Assembly (NCBI GenBank): GCA_017500825.1
Contig: JAFVYB010000096.1
Coordinates: forward strand, 1-48,902
Origin: Myxococcaceae bacterium
Lineage (GTDB): Bacteria; Myxococcota; Myxococcia; Myxococcales; UBA5297
Direction: 5' to 3'
Length of the DNA: 48,902 bases
In this document: positions 1 through 8,253 of the stretch, in pieces
Layout: every line of letters starts with the position of its first letter
Position numbering within the stretch: position 1 is the stretch's first letter
Notes under the pieces: generated by a model
Told to the model about the DNA's origin: nothing
The model's input: the letters and a program-made list of their open reading frames with translations, nothing else
Databases searched by the model: none
Position numbers and translations under genes: made by a program

Positions 1-260
1 CAACCATTGGTTTTTCCCCCTCGTGCTTTCAGGGCAAATGAGTGCGACCGGAGCACTCACGATTCGCGCTTTCCGAGCGGCGTCTTGGAATGAGTGTTTT
101 TAAAGATTATTGAAATGATTCAACAGAATGATTCCTGAGCGGTGCAGTGGAGCTCCAACAAAACGTTTTTAAATGTTTAAAATATAAAACAATTCGGAAA
201 CGCGTCTTTGGGAAAAGTTCTTTTTTGAACAAACAAATGTTGGCATCTATTTTGCGGCCA

Positions 261-286
261 CCCACCCCGCCCGCCCCACCCCTCCC
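261..286 (-). other. Potential G-quadruplex (G-runs on minus strand)
   Basis: Six consecutive C-runs of 3 or 4 bases (261-263, 265-268, 270-272, 274-277, 279-282, 284-286) are separated by single bases. The minus strand therefore has six G-runs with one-base loops, a pattern known to favour very stable quadruplexes. The flanks are AT-rich, so this is not just general GC richness. A function is not shown. Confidence 0.5.
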
Positions 287-327
287 TCCAGCACCTCCGC
301 CCCGTCAAAATACACGTTGGCCAAATT

Positions 328-520
328 AAAATCAGCCAATCATTTGGGGGAGTCCATTTGGGGGGAAAATGCTCGTTTTTTGAATAAATTAAATCGAGCT
401 AATTCAGGTTCAAATCGAAATAAAAAAAAGAAAATCAAAACTGCCGCGCGCCAAAGCGCTTTTAAGCTGCTCCGCGCTGAAGCGGATTTGTAATGCCGTG
501 CGCCAAAGCACAAAAACAAT
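328..520 (-). repeat. Dispersed intergenic repeat, copy A (inverted relative to copy B)
   Basis: Read on the minus strand, this segment matches 48750-48896 in the same order of blocks. A 30-base block is identical (474-503 against 48767-48796), a 24-base block is identical (377-400 against 48826-48849), and a 17-base block is identical (328-344 against 48880-48896). Between the blocks the copies differ by small indels; copy A has an extra AT-rich and CG-rich insert at about 405-470. No transposase is attached, so it could be a MITE-like or structured intergenic repeat. Confidence 0.8.
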
Positions 521-536
521 AAGGAAACGCGTCGTT

Positions 537-1208
537 TTAAGTAATTCCCCTGGGGCCAAAGATCGCTGTGCCGACGCGGACGATGGTGGCGCCTTCCTCG
601 ATGGCGATTTCAAAGTCGCCGCTCATGCCCATGGAAAGGTGTTTGAGTCTGTTCTGACGGGCGGCTTTGGCAAGCGCGCGGAAGACCTGGCGTGATTCGT
701 CCTCGGACAATTCTGCGGGAGGAATGGCCATCAGCCCATCGATGCGCAGGGCGGCCAATGGCTCAAGCGCGCGCAAAAAATCGGGCAATTCAGCAAGAGA
801 GACGCCGCCTTTTTGCGCTTCGTCGAAATTGATCTCGACCAAAACACCCATTTGTTTTGTCAAGGATGACGCGCGGCGATTCAATTCTTCGGCCAACGCC
901 AAATCATCGAGCGATTGCACGCAGGAAGCGGCGGCGACGGCGTATTTGGCCTTGTTGCGCTGAAGCCGTCCAATGAAATGAAAATCAATGTCAGGCAAAT
1001 GGCCGAGTCTTTGCGCCTTGTCGCGCAATTCCTGGGCGTAATTCTCGCCAAAAAGCCGCTGTCCGGCCTGGTAGGCCTCCACGATGGCCGCGTCTGGTTG
1101 AAATTTGGAGACAGCGACGAGGGTGACATCCTCTGGTGACCGAGCGGCACGCCGCGCCGCGTCCGCGACGCGCCTGCGGATGGCGTCGAGATTTTCGCGA
1201 ATACCCAT
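537..1208 (-). CDS. yggS: YggS family pyridoxal-phosphate homeostasis protein
   Basis: This is a 223-residue PLP-binding barrel protein of the YggS/PROSC family, cytoplasmic, which buffers free pyridoxal phosphate. Family motifs are present in order: VAVSKFQP with the PLP lysine near residue 35, LFGENYAQE, FHFIGRLQRNK, LSMGMSGDFEIAIEEGATI and the C-terminal RVGTAIFGPR. Length fits the family (about 220-235). The start is supported by GAGGAG about 8 bases upstream. It lies downstream of udk on the same strand but is separated from it by 376 bases with a terminator, so it is probably transcribed on its own. Confidence 0.95.
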   Translation of the reverse strand: MGIRENLDAIRRRVADAARRAARSPEDVTLVAVSKFQPDAAIVEAYQAGQRLFGENYAQELRDKAQRLGHLPDIDFHFIGRLQRNKAKYAVAAASCVQSLDDLALAEELNRRASSLTKQMGVLVEINFDEAQKGGVSLAELPDFLRALEPLAALRIDGLMAIPPAELSEDESRQVFRALAKAARQNRLKHLSMGMSGDFEIAIEEGATIVRVGTAIFGPRGIT

Positions 1209-1584
1209 TGTATGATCTCCTCAAAACAGCCCGGTGACTCACAACAGCCTTCATCAAACCAATCTTTTTAAAATCCACCCGAACCGCGCCCAGCCCTTTT
1301 CGGAAAGCGATGAGTTATTGTCTTTGGTCCGAACTTTTGAATCAGGCGATAAAAATTAGATCGAACGCGTTCATCTCTGGAGAAAAGACAATAAAAAAGC
1401 GGCTCAATATATAAAATTAAAACCGCGTGTTTAAACGTCGCCCATCGATGGCGCCATCGACAAAAGCGACAGCGAAGCGCCATTGAACCACGCCGCCGCC
1501 CTAAAAAAGCGGCGCGCCAAAAAAGTGGCCCCGGCAATGGACGCGCGGGGCCAACCACAATCCAAAAGGCGATAAAAAGCGGAA
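1209..1584. other. Intergenic spacer between udk and yggS
   Basis: No gene seen. It holds the udk terminator (1519-1553), an AT-rich stretch (about 1330-1435) that probably carries the yggS promoter on the minus strand, and a perfect 16-base palindrome at 1445-1460. Confidence 0.6.
1519..1553 (-). terminator. Rho-independent terminator of udk
   Basis: On the minus strand TGGCCCCG (1553-1546) pairs perfectly with CGGGGCCA (1533-1526) across a 12-base loop, followed by C and six T. It lies 32 bases past the udk stop codon. Confidence 0.85.
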
Positions 1585-2214
1585 TTAATGCGCAGCGGCG
1601 CCGAGCTTTTGACGAATGGCGTCGACCACCATGCCGATGGCCACGTCGTTATGGCCGCCGTGGGGGACAATAACATCGGCCCAGCGCTTGGATGGCTCGA
1701 CAAAGCCGTAATGCATGGGGCGCACCGATTTAAAATACTGGGCGACAATGGCGTCGAAATCGCGACCGCGGTGTTTGATGTCGCGCGTCAGGCGGCGGAC
1801 GATGCGCTCGTCGCCGTCGGCATCGACGAAGATCTTGATGTCGAGCTCCTTGCGGATGGCCTCGATGCCCAGGACGAGGATGCCTTCGACGATAATTGCG
1901 TCGCCGGGATCGACCGGGATGGTTTCCTTTTCGCGCAGGCAATTGACGAAGCTGTATTTGGGCTTTTGGACGCCCTCGCCCGACTTGAGGAGCTTGAGGT
2001 GGCGCACCATCAACTCGGTGTCGAAGGAGTCCGGGTGGTCGAAATTGACCTCCAGCCGCTCCTCGAAGCTCAGGTCCGAGAGGTCTCGGTAATAGGAGTC
2101 CTGATCGATGAGGGCGATGCGACAGTCCTTGAGGCGATCGCAGACCTTGCGCGCGACCGTGCTCTTTCCGGACGCTGTCCCGCCCGCGATGCCAACGACG
2201 ATGGGTCGGTTCAT
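1585..2214 (-). CDS. udk: Uridine kinase
   Basis: Phosphorylates uridine and cytidine to their monophosphates in pyrimidine salvage; cytoplasmic. The protein shows a P-loop GGTASGKST near residue 10, the DSYYRDLSDL region typical of uridine kinases, VNFDHPDSFD for nucleoside binding and IIVEGILVL. With the start at 2214 it is 209 residues, the usual length, and begins MNRPIVVGIAGG. Upstream starts at 2226 and 2283 would add residues not expected in the family. None of these starts has a good ribosome site, so the start is chosen on length alone. Confidence 0.93.
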   Translation of the reverse strand: MNRPIVVGIAGGTASGKSTVARKVCDRLKDCRIALIDQDSYYRDLSDLSFEERLEVNFDHPDSFDTELMVRHLKLLKSGEGVQKPKYSFVNCLREKETIPVDPGDAIIVEGILVLGIEAIRKELDIKIFVDADGDERIVRRLTRDIKHRGRDFDAIVAQYFKSVRPMHYGFVEPSKRWADVIVPHGGHNDVAIGMVVDAIRQKLGAAAH

Positions 2215-2384
2215 GGGGCGGCGCATCTGGTGCAGAAGTCGGAGGTTGTCAACTTTGCAAGCCAGCCGAGCGCCCATGGGCAAAAGGCGCTGTTTTGGGG
2301 CGGTTTTGGCGGCGGTTTGGAGGGAGGTTTTGGCGCGATTTTCCTCGCCATCGCCGCGCGCGGGCCTGCTAGGAGGCGCGCCCC

Positions 2385-3206
2385 ATGAGCATTCGCTATT
2401 GCCCGCTCGGGTCCGGTTCGAGTGGAAATTCCTTCTGGGTGTCCGGCGGCGGCGTCGAGCTGCTCGTGGACTGTGGCCTGAGCGCGCGACAGCTTGAGGA
2501 GAGGCTGGTCGGGGTCGGCGGAGCGCTGGAGCGCATTGACGCCATTGTCTGCACGCACGGCCACCGCGATCACATTCTGGGAACGGAGATCCTCGCCTGT
2601 CGCCGCGGCAAACCGCTGTGGGTCACGCATCAGACCTGCGAGTTCCTCTCGCGCAAAATCCCCCACGAGCTGATCCACTGCCTGAATCCAGATGGACCGA
2701 CGCGGATCGGTGGCCTGTCAGTCACGGCGACGCCGACGCAGCACGACATCCCGGGATCGGTGGCGCTCGTGTTGAGCGATGGCGAGGTTTCGCTGGGCGT
2801 GGCGACAGACCTGGGGCGCGTCACCCCGCGCGTCGTCGACGCCCTGAAATCGCTCGACGCCCTGATTCTGGAGATGAACCACGACGAGGAGATGCTCGCG
2901 CGCGGCCCCTACCCCAACCATCTCAAGCGGCGCATCCTCAGCGACTACGGGCATCTCTCGAACGCGCAGGCGGCCGGGCTCCTCGATCACATCCTCCATC
3001 CGGGGCTCACGCAAATCGCGCTGGCGCACCTCTCCGAGAAGAACAACACCCCGGCGCTGGCGCTCGCCATGGCCGAAGCGGCGCTGCGGCGACACGGCTC
3101 CCGGGCCGAACTCATCGTGTGCGAGCAGTCTCGGGTGGGAACGCCGCGTGAAATTCGCCGCAGGGATGGCTGTTCAGCGGCACCATTGGCAGAGGCTGCG
3201 TGTTGA
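2385..3206 (+). CDS. MBL-fold metallo-hydrolase, WalJ/YycJ-like
   Basis: A 273-residue metallo-beta-lactamase-fold hydrolase. Metal motif THGHRDH is near residue 58, a later histidine is in TPTQHDIPG, an aspartate in GVATDLG, and a further histidine in LAHLSEKNN. The opening PLGSGSSGNSFWV and the SEKNN-type motif are typical of the YycJ/WalJ group of single-domain phosphodiesterase-like proteins, often linked to cell-wall or DNA-end processing; the substrate is unknown. AGGAGG at 2371-2376, 8 bases before the ATG, fixes the start. It is divergent from udk, with 170 bases between starts. Confidence 0.88.
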   Translation: MSIRYCPLGSGSSGNSFWVSGGGVELLVDCGLSARQLEERLVGVGGALERIDAIVCTHGHRDHILGTEILACRRGKPLWVTHQTCEFLSRKIPHELIHCLNPDGPTRIGGLSVTATPTQHDIPGSVALVLSDGEVSLGVATDLGRVTPRVVDALKSLDALILEMNHDEEMLARGPYPNHLKRRILSDYGHLSNAQAAGLLDHILHPGLTQIALAHLSEKNNTPALALAMAEAALRRHGSRAELIVCEQSRVGTPREIRRRDGCSAAPLAEAAC

Positions 3207-3252
3207 GCACCGGGGCCATCGTAGGAACGGGGCTGGGCGCGTGTGGTCCATG

Positions 3253-3265
3253 GGACAATTTGTCC
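3253..3265. promoter_or_regulatory. 13-base inverted repeat
   Basis: GGACAA and TTGTCC flank a single T, a perfect 6-bp inverted repeat. It lies between the metallo-hydrolase stop and the putative promoter of the next gene. It could be an operator; no regulator is identified. Confidence 0.25.
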
Positions 3266-3321
3266 GTGGGATGGCGGCCTCTCTGACACTTTGACGCGCC
3301 GCGAGTGTTGTTATCGACGCG

Positions 3322-3339
3322 TAACCCCTTGAAATCATT
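3322..3339 (+). promoter_or_regulatory. 18-base upstream motif shared with 30736-30753
   Basis: This segment is identical to 30736-30753 at 17 of 18 positions, with the core TTGAAATCATT. Both lie in upstream intergenic regions (before the gene at 3417, and between exbB and the gene at 30886). A looser match, ATTGAAATGATT, is at 109-120. It may be a shared binding site or promoter element; the factor is unknown. Confidence 0.4.
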
Positions 3340-3361
3340 GAACTTTTACAAAACACCGAGA

Positions 3362-3376
3362 TGGCCTGCTTCTTGC
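3362..3376 (+). promoter_or_regulatory. Candidate sigma-54 promoter (-24/-12)
   Basis: TGGCCTGCTTCTTGC fits the sigma-54 pattern TGGC-N7-TTGC, with GG and GC twelve bases apart. Transcription would start near 3388, leaving about 29 bases before the ATG at 3417. Such matches also arise by chance, and no activator gene is nearby. Confidence 0.4.
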
Positions 3377-3416
3377 GATCAGCGCCGCACTTTTCTCAGG
3401 TGAGGTTTTAGCCGAC

Positions 3417-4556
3417 ATGCCCACACTTTTGCGCCGACTCCCTCTCGCCGCGCTGCTCTGCCTGGCCGCCGTGCCCCTGGGCCGCGCCGACACGGTCTTC
3501 TCCCTCTACTTCAACAGCGAATCCGAGAGCGTCATGAGCTACGAGGAGTGCCGCCAGAAGGAGACGCAGACCGTCTATTACGACTGCGGATCGAACCTGG
3601 GGATCAAGCTGGTCATCTACGCCTCGCCCTCGGGCGCCTGCACCAACGTCCCCGGCACGGACGCCATCATCCTGCTCTCGGAGCGCACCATCAGCACGGG
3701 CTCGGAGTGCAGCGGGACGCTCTCGATCGATCCCGGCGACATCGTCGGCGACGCCTGCGAGTGCAACGCGACGCAGAGTCTGCAGCTGTGCGCGGCCACC
3801 AAGTATCAGGCCTACAACTACGAGACGCTGCTCACCGAGTGGGTCGAGGACGAGACGGTCAGCCTCTCCATCTCCTACGACAGCAAGCCGCCGACAGCGC
3901 CGACGCTCGACAAGGCCGATCCTGGCGACGAGGCGCTCCACCTGAGCTTCAGCGGACCTTCGGACATCACCGAGTATGTCGCCTGCGCGCGGGCTGTGGA
4001 CGGTTCGTCGGGAGGTGAAGGCGAAACAGGCGGAGAGGCGGACGCGGTCGTCGACGAGGTGAGCGCCATCGTGCGCGCGGCTGTGGGCGGGGTGCCGACC
4101 CGTGACGGTGAGACCGACGCGACTGAGGGTGAGGACTCGGGCACAGAAGCGATCTGCGAGGTCGGCGTCTCTCCTTTTGAGGATTGCGAGAAGACCGCCA
4201 CCTTTGAGGGCAGCGGCACCACGAGCGGCGTCATCCGCGATCTCGTCAACGGGCAGGCCTACAGCGTGACGATCGTCGGGCGGGACGCGGCCGGCAACTA
4301 CAGCCCGGTGAGTGAGGCCATCGAGGGGACGCCGATGGACGTGCAGGACTTCTTCGAGGCCTACGTCGAGGCGGGCGGCGGCGAAGAGGGGGGCTTTGGC
4401 TGCGCCAGCGCTGGTCCGGGGCACGGCGTCTGGATGGGATTCTTGCCGCTCATCGGCGCGCTGCTTCTCGGACAAAGGCGGACAAGGGGACGAGGCGGAC
4501 GGAGCTGCGATCTGGGAAACGCCCAGGTGACGCGCGGTCAGGGGGCTGATCGATGA
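3417..4556 (+). CDS. Secreted protein with fibronectin-like region and MYXO-CTERM-like tail
   Basis: A 379-residue exported protein of unknown function. Residues 1-24 form a signal peptide ending at GRA. The first half is cysteine-rich (CRQK, DCG, CTNV, ECSG, CECN, LCAA), consistent with disulfides. About residues 155-310 look like a fibronectin type III fold interrupted by an acidic, Glu/Gly-rich insert (about 190-240). Near residue 325 a GC pair is followed by a hydrophobic helix (VWMGFLPLIGALLL) and GQRRTR, a MYXO-CTERM-like sorting signal. Unusually, about 25 further residues follow the basic cluster. It overlaps the next gene by 4 bases, so the two are probably co-translated. The function is not recognised. 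Confidence 0.8.
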   Translation: MPTLLRRLPLAALLCLAAVPLGRADTVFSLYFNSESESVMSYEECRQKETQTVYYDCGSNLGIKLVIYASPSGACTNVPGTDAIILLSERTISTGSECSGTLSIDPGDIVGDACECNATQSLQLCAATKYQAYNYETLLTEWVEDETVSLSISYDSKPPTAPTLDKADPGDEALHLSFSGPSDITEYVACARAVDGSSGGEGETGGEADAVVDEVSAIVRAAVGGVPTRDGETDATEGEDSGTEAICEVGVSPFEDCEKTATFEGSGTTSGVIRDLVNGQAYSVTIVGRDAAGNYSPVSEAIEGTPMDVQDFFEAYVEAGGGEEGGFGCASAGPGHGVWMGFLPLIGALLLGQRRTRGRGGRSCDLGNAQVTRGQGADR

Positions 4557-5338
4557 ACGCCAACACCCTCCAAAAGAGCGCCTTGACGCACACAGGCCTG
4601 ACGCTCGCCCTGTTCTCGCTCCTGTCAATCGCCCTCCTGCCCTGCCCCGTGGCGAACGCCGCTGACAAAGGCGACTTTGCCGCCACCTTCGAGGCCCAAC
4701 CCGAAAGCCCGCGCGACTGGGAGCTCGAACTGGGTGGAACATTCTTCACCCCGCGCATCGACGACGAGTCCGGTCTGAGCGGCGCGCCCTACGAGGAGAT
4801 CTTCGGCAAGCGGAAACTGTGGCTCTTCGAGGCCGAGCTCGACTTTCAGATCGTCGACCTCCTCGGGCCGCTCGGCGTGGGCCTGAGCGCGGGTTACGGC
4901 TGGGTCAGTGGCAAGGGGGTCTACAGCGACACGGGCGAAGAGGCGCTGGACTCGACCTCGCTGATGATCGTCCCGCTGCGCCTGATGCTCGTCTACCGCT
5001 TCCAGCTGTTCGACCGCATGGGCGTGCCGCTCATCCCCTTTGCCAAGGCCGGGCTCGCCTACACTTTCTGGTGGGTCAACGGCACAGACGGCGACATCGC
5101 CAAAGTCGACGACCGCAAGGCGCGTGGCGGCAAGTGGGGCTACACCCTGGCCATCGGCCTTGCGCTCTCGCTGAACTTCATCGACGCGCGCGTGGCCCGT
5201 GAGTTCGACCGCAACTGGGGCATCAACGACACCCACCTGATCGTCCAGTTTGTCCACAGCACGGCCGACAACTTTGGCGGCGATGGCTTCGACCTGTCGC
5301 GCGACTCGCTCTACATCGGCCTCGGCTTCGAATTCTGA
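4553..5338 (+). CDS. Outer-membrane beta-barrel protein, MXAN_2562-like
   Basis: A 261-residue protein with a signal peptide (cleavage near ANAA, residue 36) and alternating hydrophobic strands throughout: WELELGGTFFTPRI, KLWLFEAELDFQI, LMIVPLRLMLVYRF and others. It ends in GLGFEF, with the terminal aromatic residue expected for assembly by the BAM machinery. The layout resembles the MXAN_2562 family of myxobacterial barrels as I remember it. It starts within the stop of the preceding MYXO-CTERM-like gene (ATGA overlap), so both are likely envelope partners. Confidence 0.82.
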   Translation: MNANTLQKSALTHTGLTLALFSLLSIALLPCPVANAADKGDFAATFEAQPESPRDWELELGGTFFTPRIDDESGLSGAPYEEIFGKRKLWLFEAELDFQIVDLLGPLGVGLSAGYGWVSGKGVYSDTGEEALDSTSLMIVPLRLMLVYRFQLFDRMGVPLIPFAKAGLAYTFWWVNGTDGDIAKVDDRKARGGKWGYTLAIGLALSLNFIDARVAREFDRNWGINDTHLIVQFVHSTADNFGGDGFDLSRDSLYIGLGFEF

Positions 5339-5536
5339 GAGGGATGCCAGGGCCGCGACGCGCGCGGTGAAAAACGCGGTTTGGGGCAGCGCTCCCCTGT
5401 CGAAAAGCCGACGCGCGAGCGCCCCGAATGTCGATTGCCCCTCGGAAGACGGATGTGCTAGCGCGCACCGGCTTTTTTGGCGGCTGCCGCTCTCTGGCGA
5501 CGCCCTCCCCTCTTAACGACGGTCTCAGGAGCCTCC

Positions 5537-6199
5537 ATGCGACCTGCCTACGCCCGCTCAACAGCCCGTCCCGGCGCGCCCGCACGCCTCGGCCTGTGCC
5601 TCGCGGCGTTCGTGGCGTTCACCGCGCTTTCAGGCTGCACCACGCGGCCCGATCAGATGGAGCTGACCCCGCCGGATCACGTCTTCACCGGCGTTGGTGA
5701 GGAGCTCTGGTTCAAGGCGCTGCCCAAGGCCAAGAACGGCAAGCGCTTCCCCAAGCTGCAGGCCGATGTCCGCTGGAGCACGAGTGACGAAAGCGTCGTC
5801 GCCATCGACGCGGTGGGGCGCGCGCGCTCGGTCGGGCCGGGGCAGGCTGTCCTCACTGCCACCCTGGGCAAGCTCAAATACGACGCCCGCGTCGAGGTGC
5901 GCGTCATTGCCCGCGTCGTTCCAGCCGTCGAAAGCCTGACGCTCACGCTGGCGATGGACGCCGAGGGCAACCCTGTCCGCGAAGCCAAAACCGTCAGCGC
6001 CACCGTCTACGACACGCTCGACCGTCGCCTGGAGGGCGTGAAGCCGCGACTGCGCTGCCTCGACGAAAACGTCTGCCGCACCTCCAATGATCAGGTGCTG
6101 CCGGTCGATTTCGGCAAGACGACGCTTGAGCTGCGCTCGGAAAAGGCCACGACCCGCATCCCCGTCGAGGTCGTCCGCGCGACCGCCGCCCAAAAGTAA
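5537..6199 (+). CDS. Lipoprotein with bacterial Ig-like (BIG2) domain
   Basis: A 220-residue lipoprotein. Residues 1-33 form a signal peptide ending in the lipobox ALSGC. A BIG2-like segment follows (RWSTSDESVVAIDAVG through GQAVLTATLG), then a second beta-rich half with two cysteines (LRCLDENVCR) that could pair. AGGAG at 5527-5531, five bases before the ATG, selects this start over an upstream one at 5477. It is the third gene of the envelope cluster that begins at 3417; the 198-base gap before it may hold its own promoter. The function is unknown. Confidence 0.82.
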   Translation: MRPAYARSTARPGAPARLGLCLAAFVAFTALSGCTTRPDQMELTPPDHVFTGVGEELWFKALPKAKNGKRFPKLQADVRWSTSDESVVAIDAVGRARSVGPGQAVLTATLGKLKYDARVEVRVIARVVPAVESLTLTLAMDAEGNPVREAKTVSATVYDTLDRRLEGVKPRLRCLDENVCRTSNDQVLPVDFGKTTLELRSEKATTRIPVEVVRATAAQK

Positions 6200-6311
6200 G
6201 GCGACACGCCCTCTTCCCCCGTTTGCAGACCGACTGAGTCGCCGTGAGAGCGACCCAACGCGCGCCAGAGCCCTCCCTCATCAAGGCCGCCCGCAACAGG
6301 ACGCATTGACC

Positions 6312-7322
<1,011 letters not shown>

Positions 7323-7351
7323 CCCTTCCGCTGGCAGTCCAACCGCGCGCC

Positions 7352-8251
7352 ATGTCCATTGATCCCAGCCTTCTGGCCAAGCTCCCCACCATCAAGCTGC
7401 GCGCGCGGGCGGTGGTCGAAGGCGTGCTCAGCGGCCTGCACAAGAGCCCGTATCAAGGCCAGTCCGTCGAGTTCGCCGAGCACAAGGAATACGCGCCGGG
7501 AGACGAGCTCAGGCATGTCGACTGGAAGGCCTTCGGCAAGCTCGATCGCTATTACGTCAAACGCTTCGAGCACGAGACCGAGCTCAGCGTCCTGATGGCC
7601 ATCGATGCCTCTGGTTCGATGAACTACGGCTCGACGCCGCTCACCAAGCTCTCGACGGCCGCCACCTTCGCCGCCGCGCTGGCCCACTTGCTCATCCGCC
7701 AACAGGACGCGGTGGGGCTTTTGATCTTCCGCAATGGCGCGTTCTCGTATGTGCCGCCGCGCTCTGGAGCTGGCCATCTGCGGGTCATCGTCGAGACACT
7801 GGACGCGCTTGAGGGCGAGGGACGCTGCGATTTGGAGTCGATGGCGAAGGCCTTGGCCGAGAAGTCTCGACGGCGCTCAGCCATCTTTGTCTTTTCCGAC
7901 CTCTTTGACGGCGCGGACGGCGGGCTCGACGCTCTTTTGCAACTGCGCTTGCGCAAGCACGACCTCACGCTCTTCCACATTCTCGATCCCGATGAGCTCA
8001 CCCTGCCCTTCGACGACCCGACGCGCTTTTTGTCGATGGAGGGCGACGGCCTCGCGCTGGAGGCGCATCCGCGGGAGCTGCGCGCGTCCTATCTGGCGGA
8101 GATGTGCGCCTTCCTCGACGAAACCGAGCAACGGGCCACCGCGCGGGGCAGTGACTATCTGCGGGTGAGCACCGACGACGCCCTCGACCGCGCCCTGCTG
8201 CGATTTTTGGCGCGACGCGAACGCGCCCGAAAGGATGGGAGGCCTGCCTGA
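7352..8251 (+). CDS. DUF58 domain protein
   Basis: A 299-residue protein of the DUF58 family, usually found with MoxR ATPases and BatA/BatB-type proteins. The signature YQGQSVEFAEHKEYAPGDE and the following RHVDWKAFG are conserved. A von Willebrand-like fold carries the metal site DASGSM near residue 90. No MoxR ATPase gene is present in this window, which is unusual for the set. The stop codon is two bases before the start of the BatA-like gene, so the two are co-transcribed. Confidence 0.92.
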   Translation: MSIDPSLLAKLPTIKLRARAVVEGVLSGLHKSPYQGQSVEFAEHKEYAPGDELRHVDWKAFGKLDRYYVKRFEHETELSVLMAIDASGSMNYGSTPLTKLSTAATFAAALAHLLIRQQDAVGLLIFRNGAFSYVPPRSGAGHLRVIVETLDALEGEGRCDLESMAKALAEKSRRRSAIFVFSDLFDGADGGLDALLQLRLRKHDLTLFHILDPDELTLPFDDPTRFLSMEGDGLALEAHPRELRASYLAEMCAFLDETEQRATARGSDYLRVSTDDALDRALLRFLARRERARKDGRPA

Positions 8252-8253
8252 AC

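Larger units (their letters stand above)
1..536. other. Non-coding left end, AT-rich then C-rich
   Basis: I find no convincing gene here; the short reading frames are low in complexity and lack a ribosome site. It holds a 7-bp stem hairpin at 39-59, a run of C-tracts at 261-286, and a copy of a dispersed repeat at 328-520. The yggS stop codon lies at its right edge, and I see no clear hairpin plus T-tract for yggS. Confidence 0.6.

Noticed and set aside
147-329. Small 60-residue frame at the left end
   Set aside because: Proline-rich because of the C-tracts; no ribosome site or homologue known to me.
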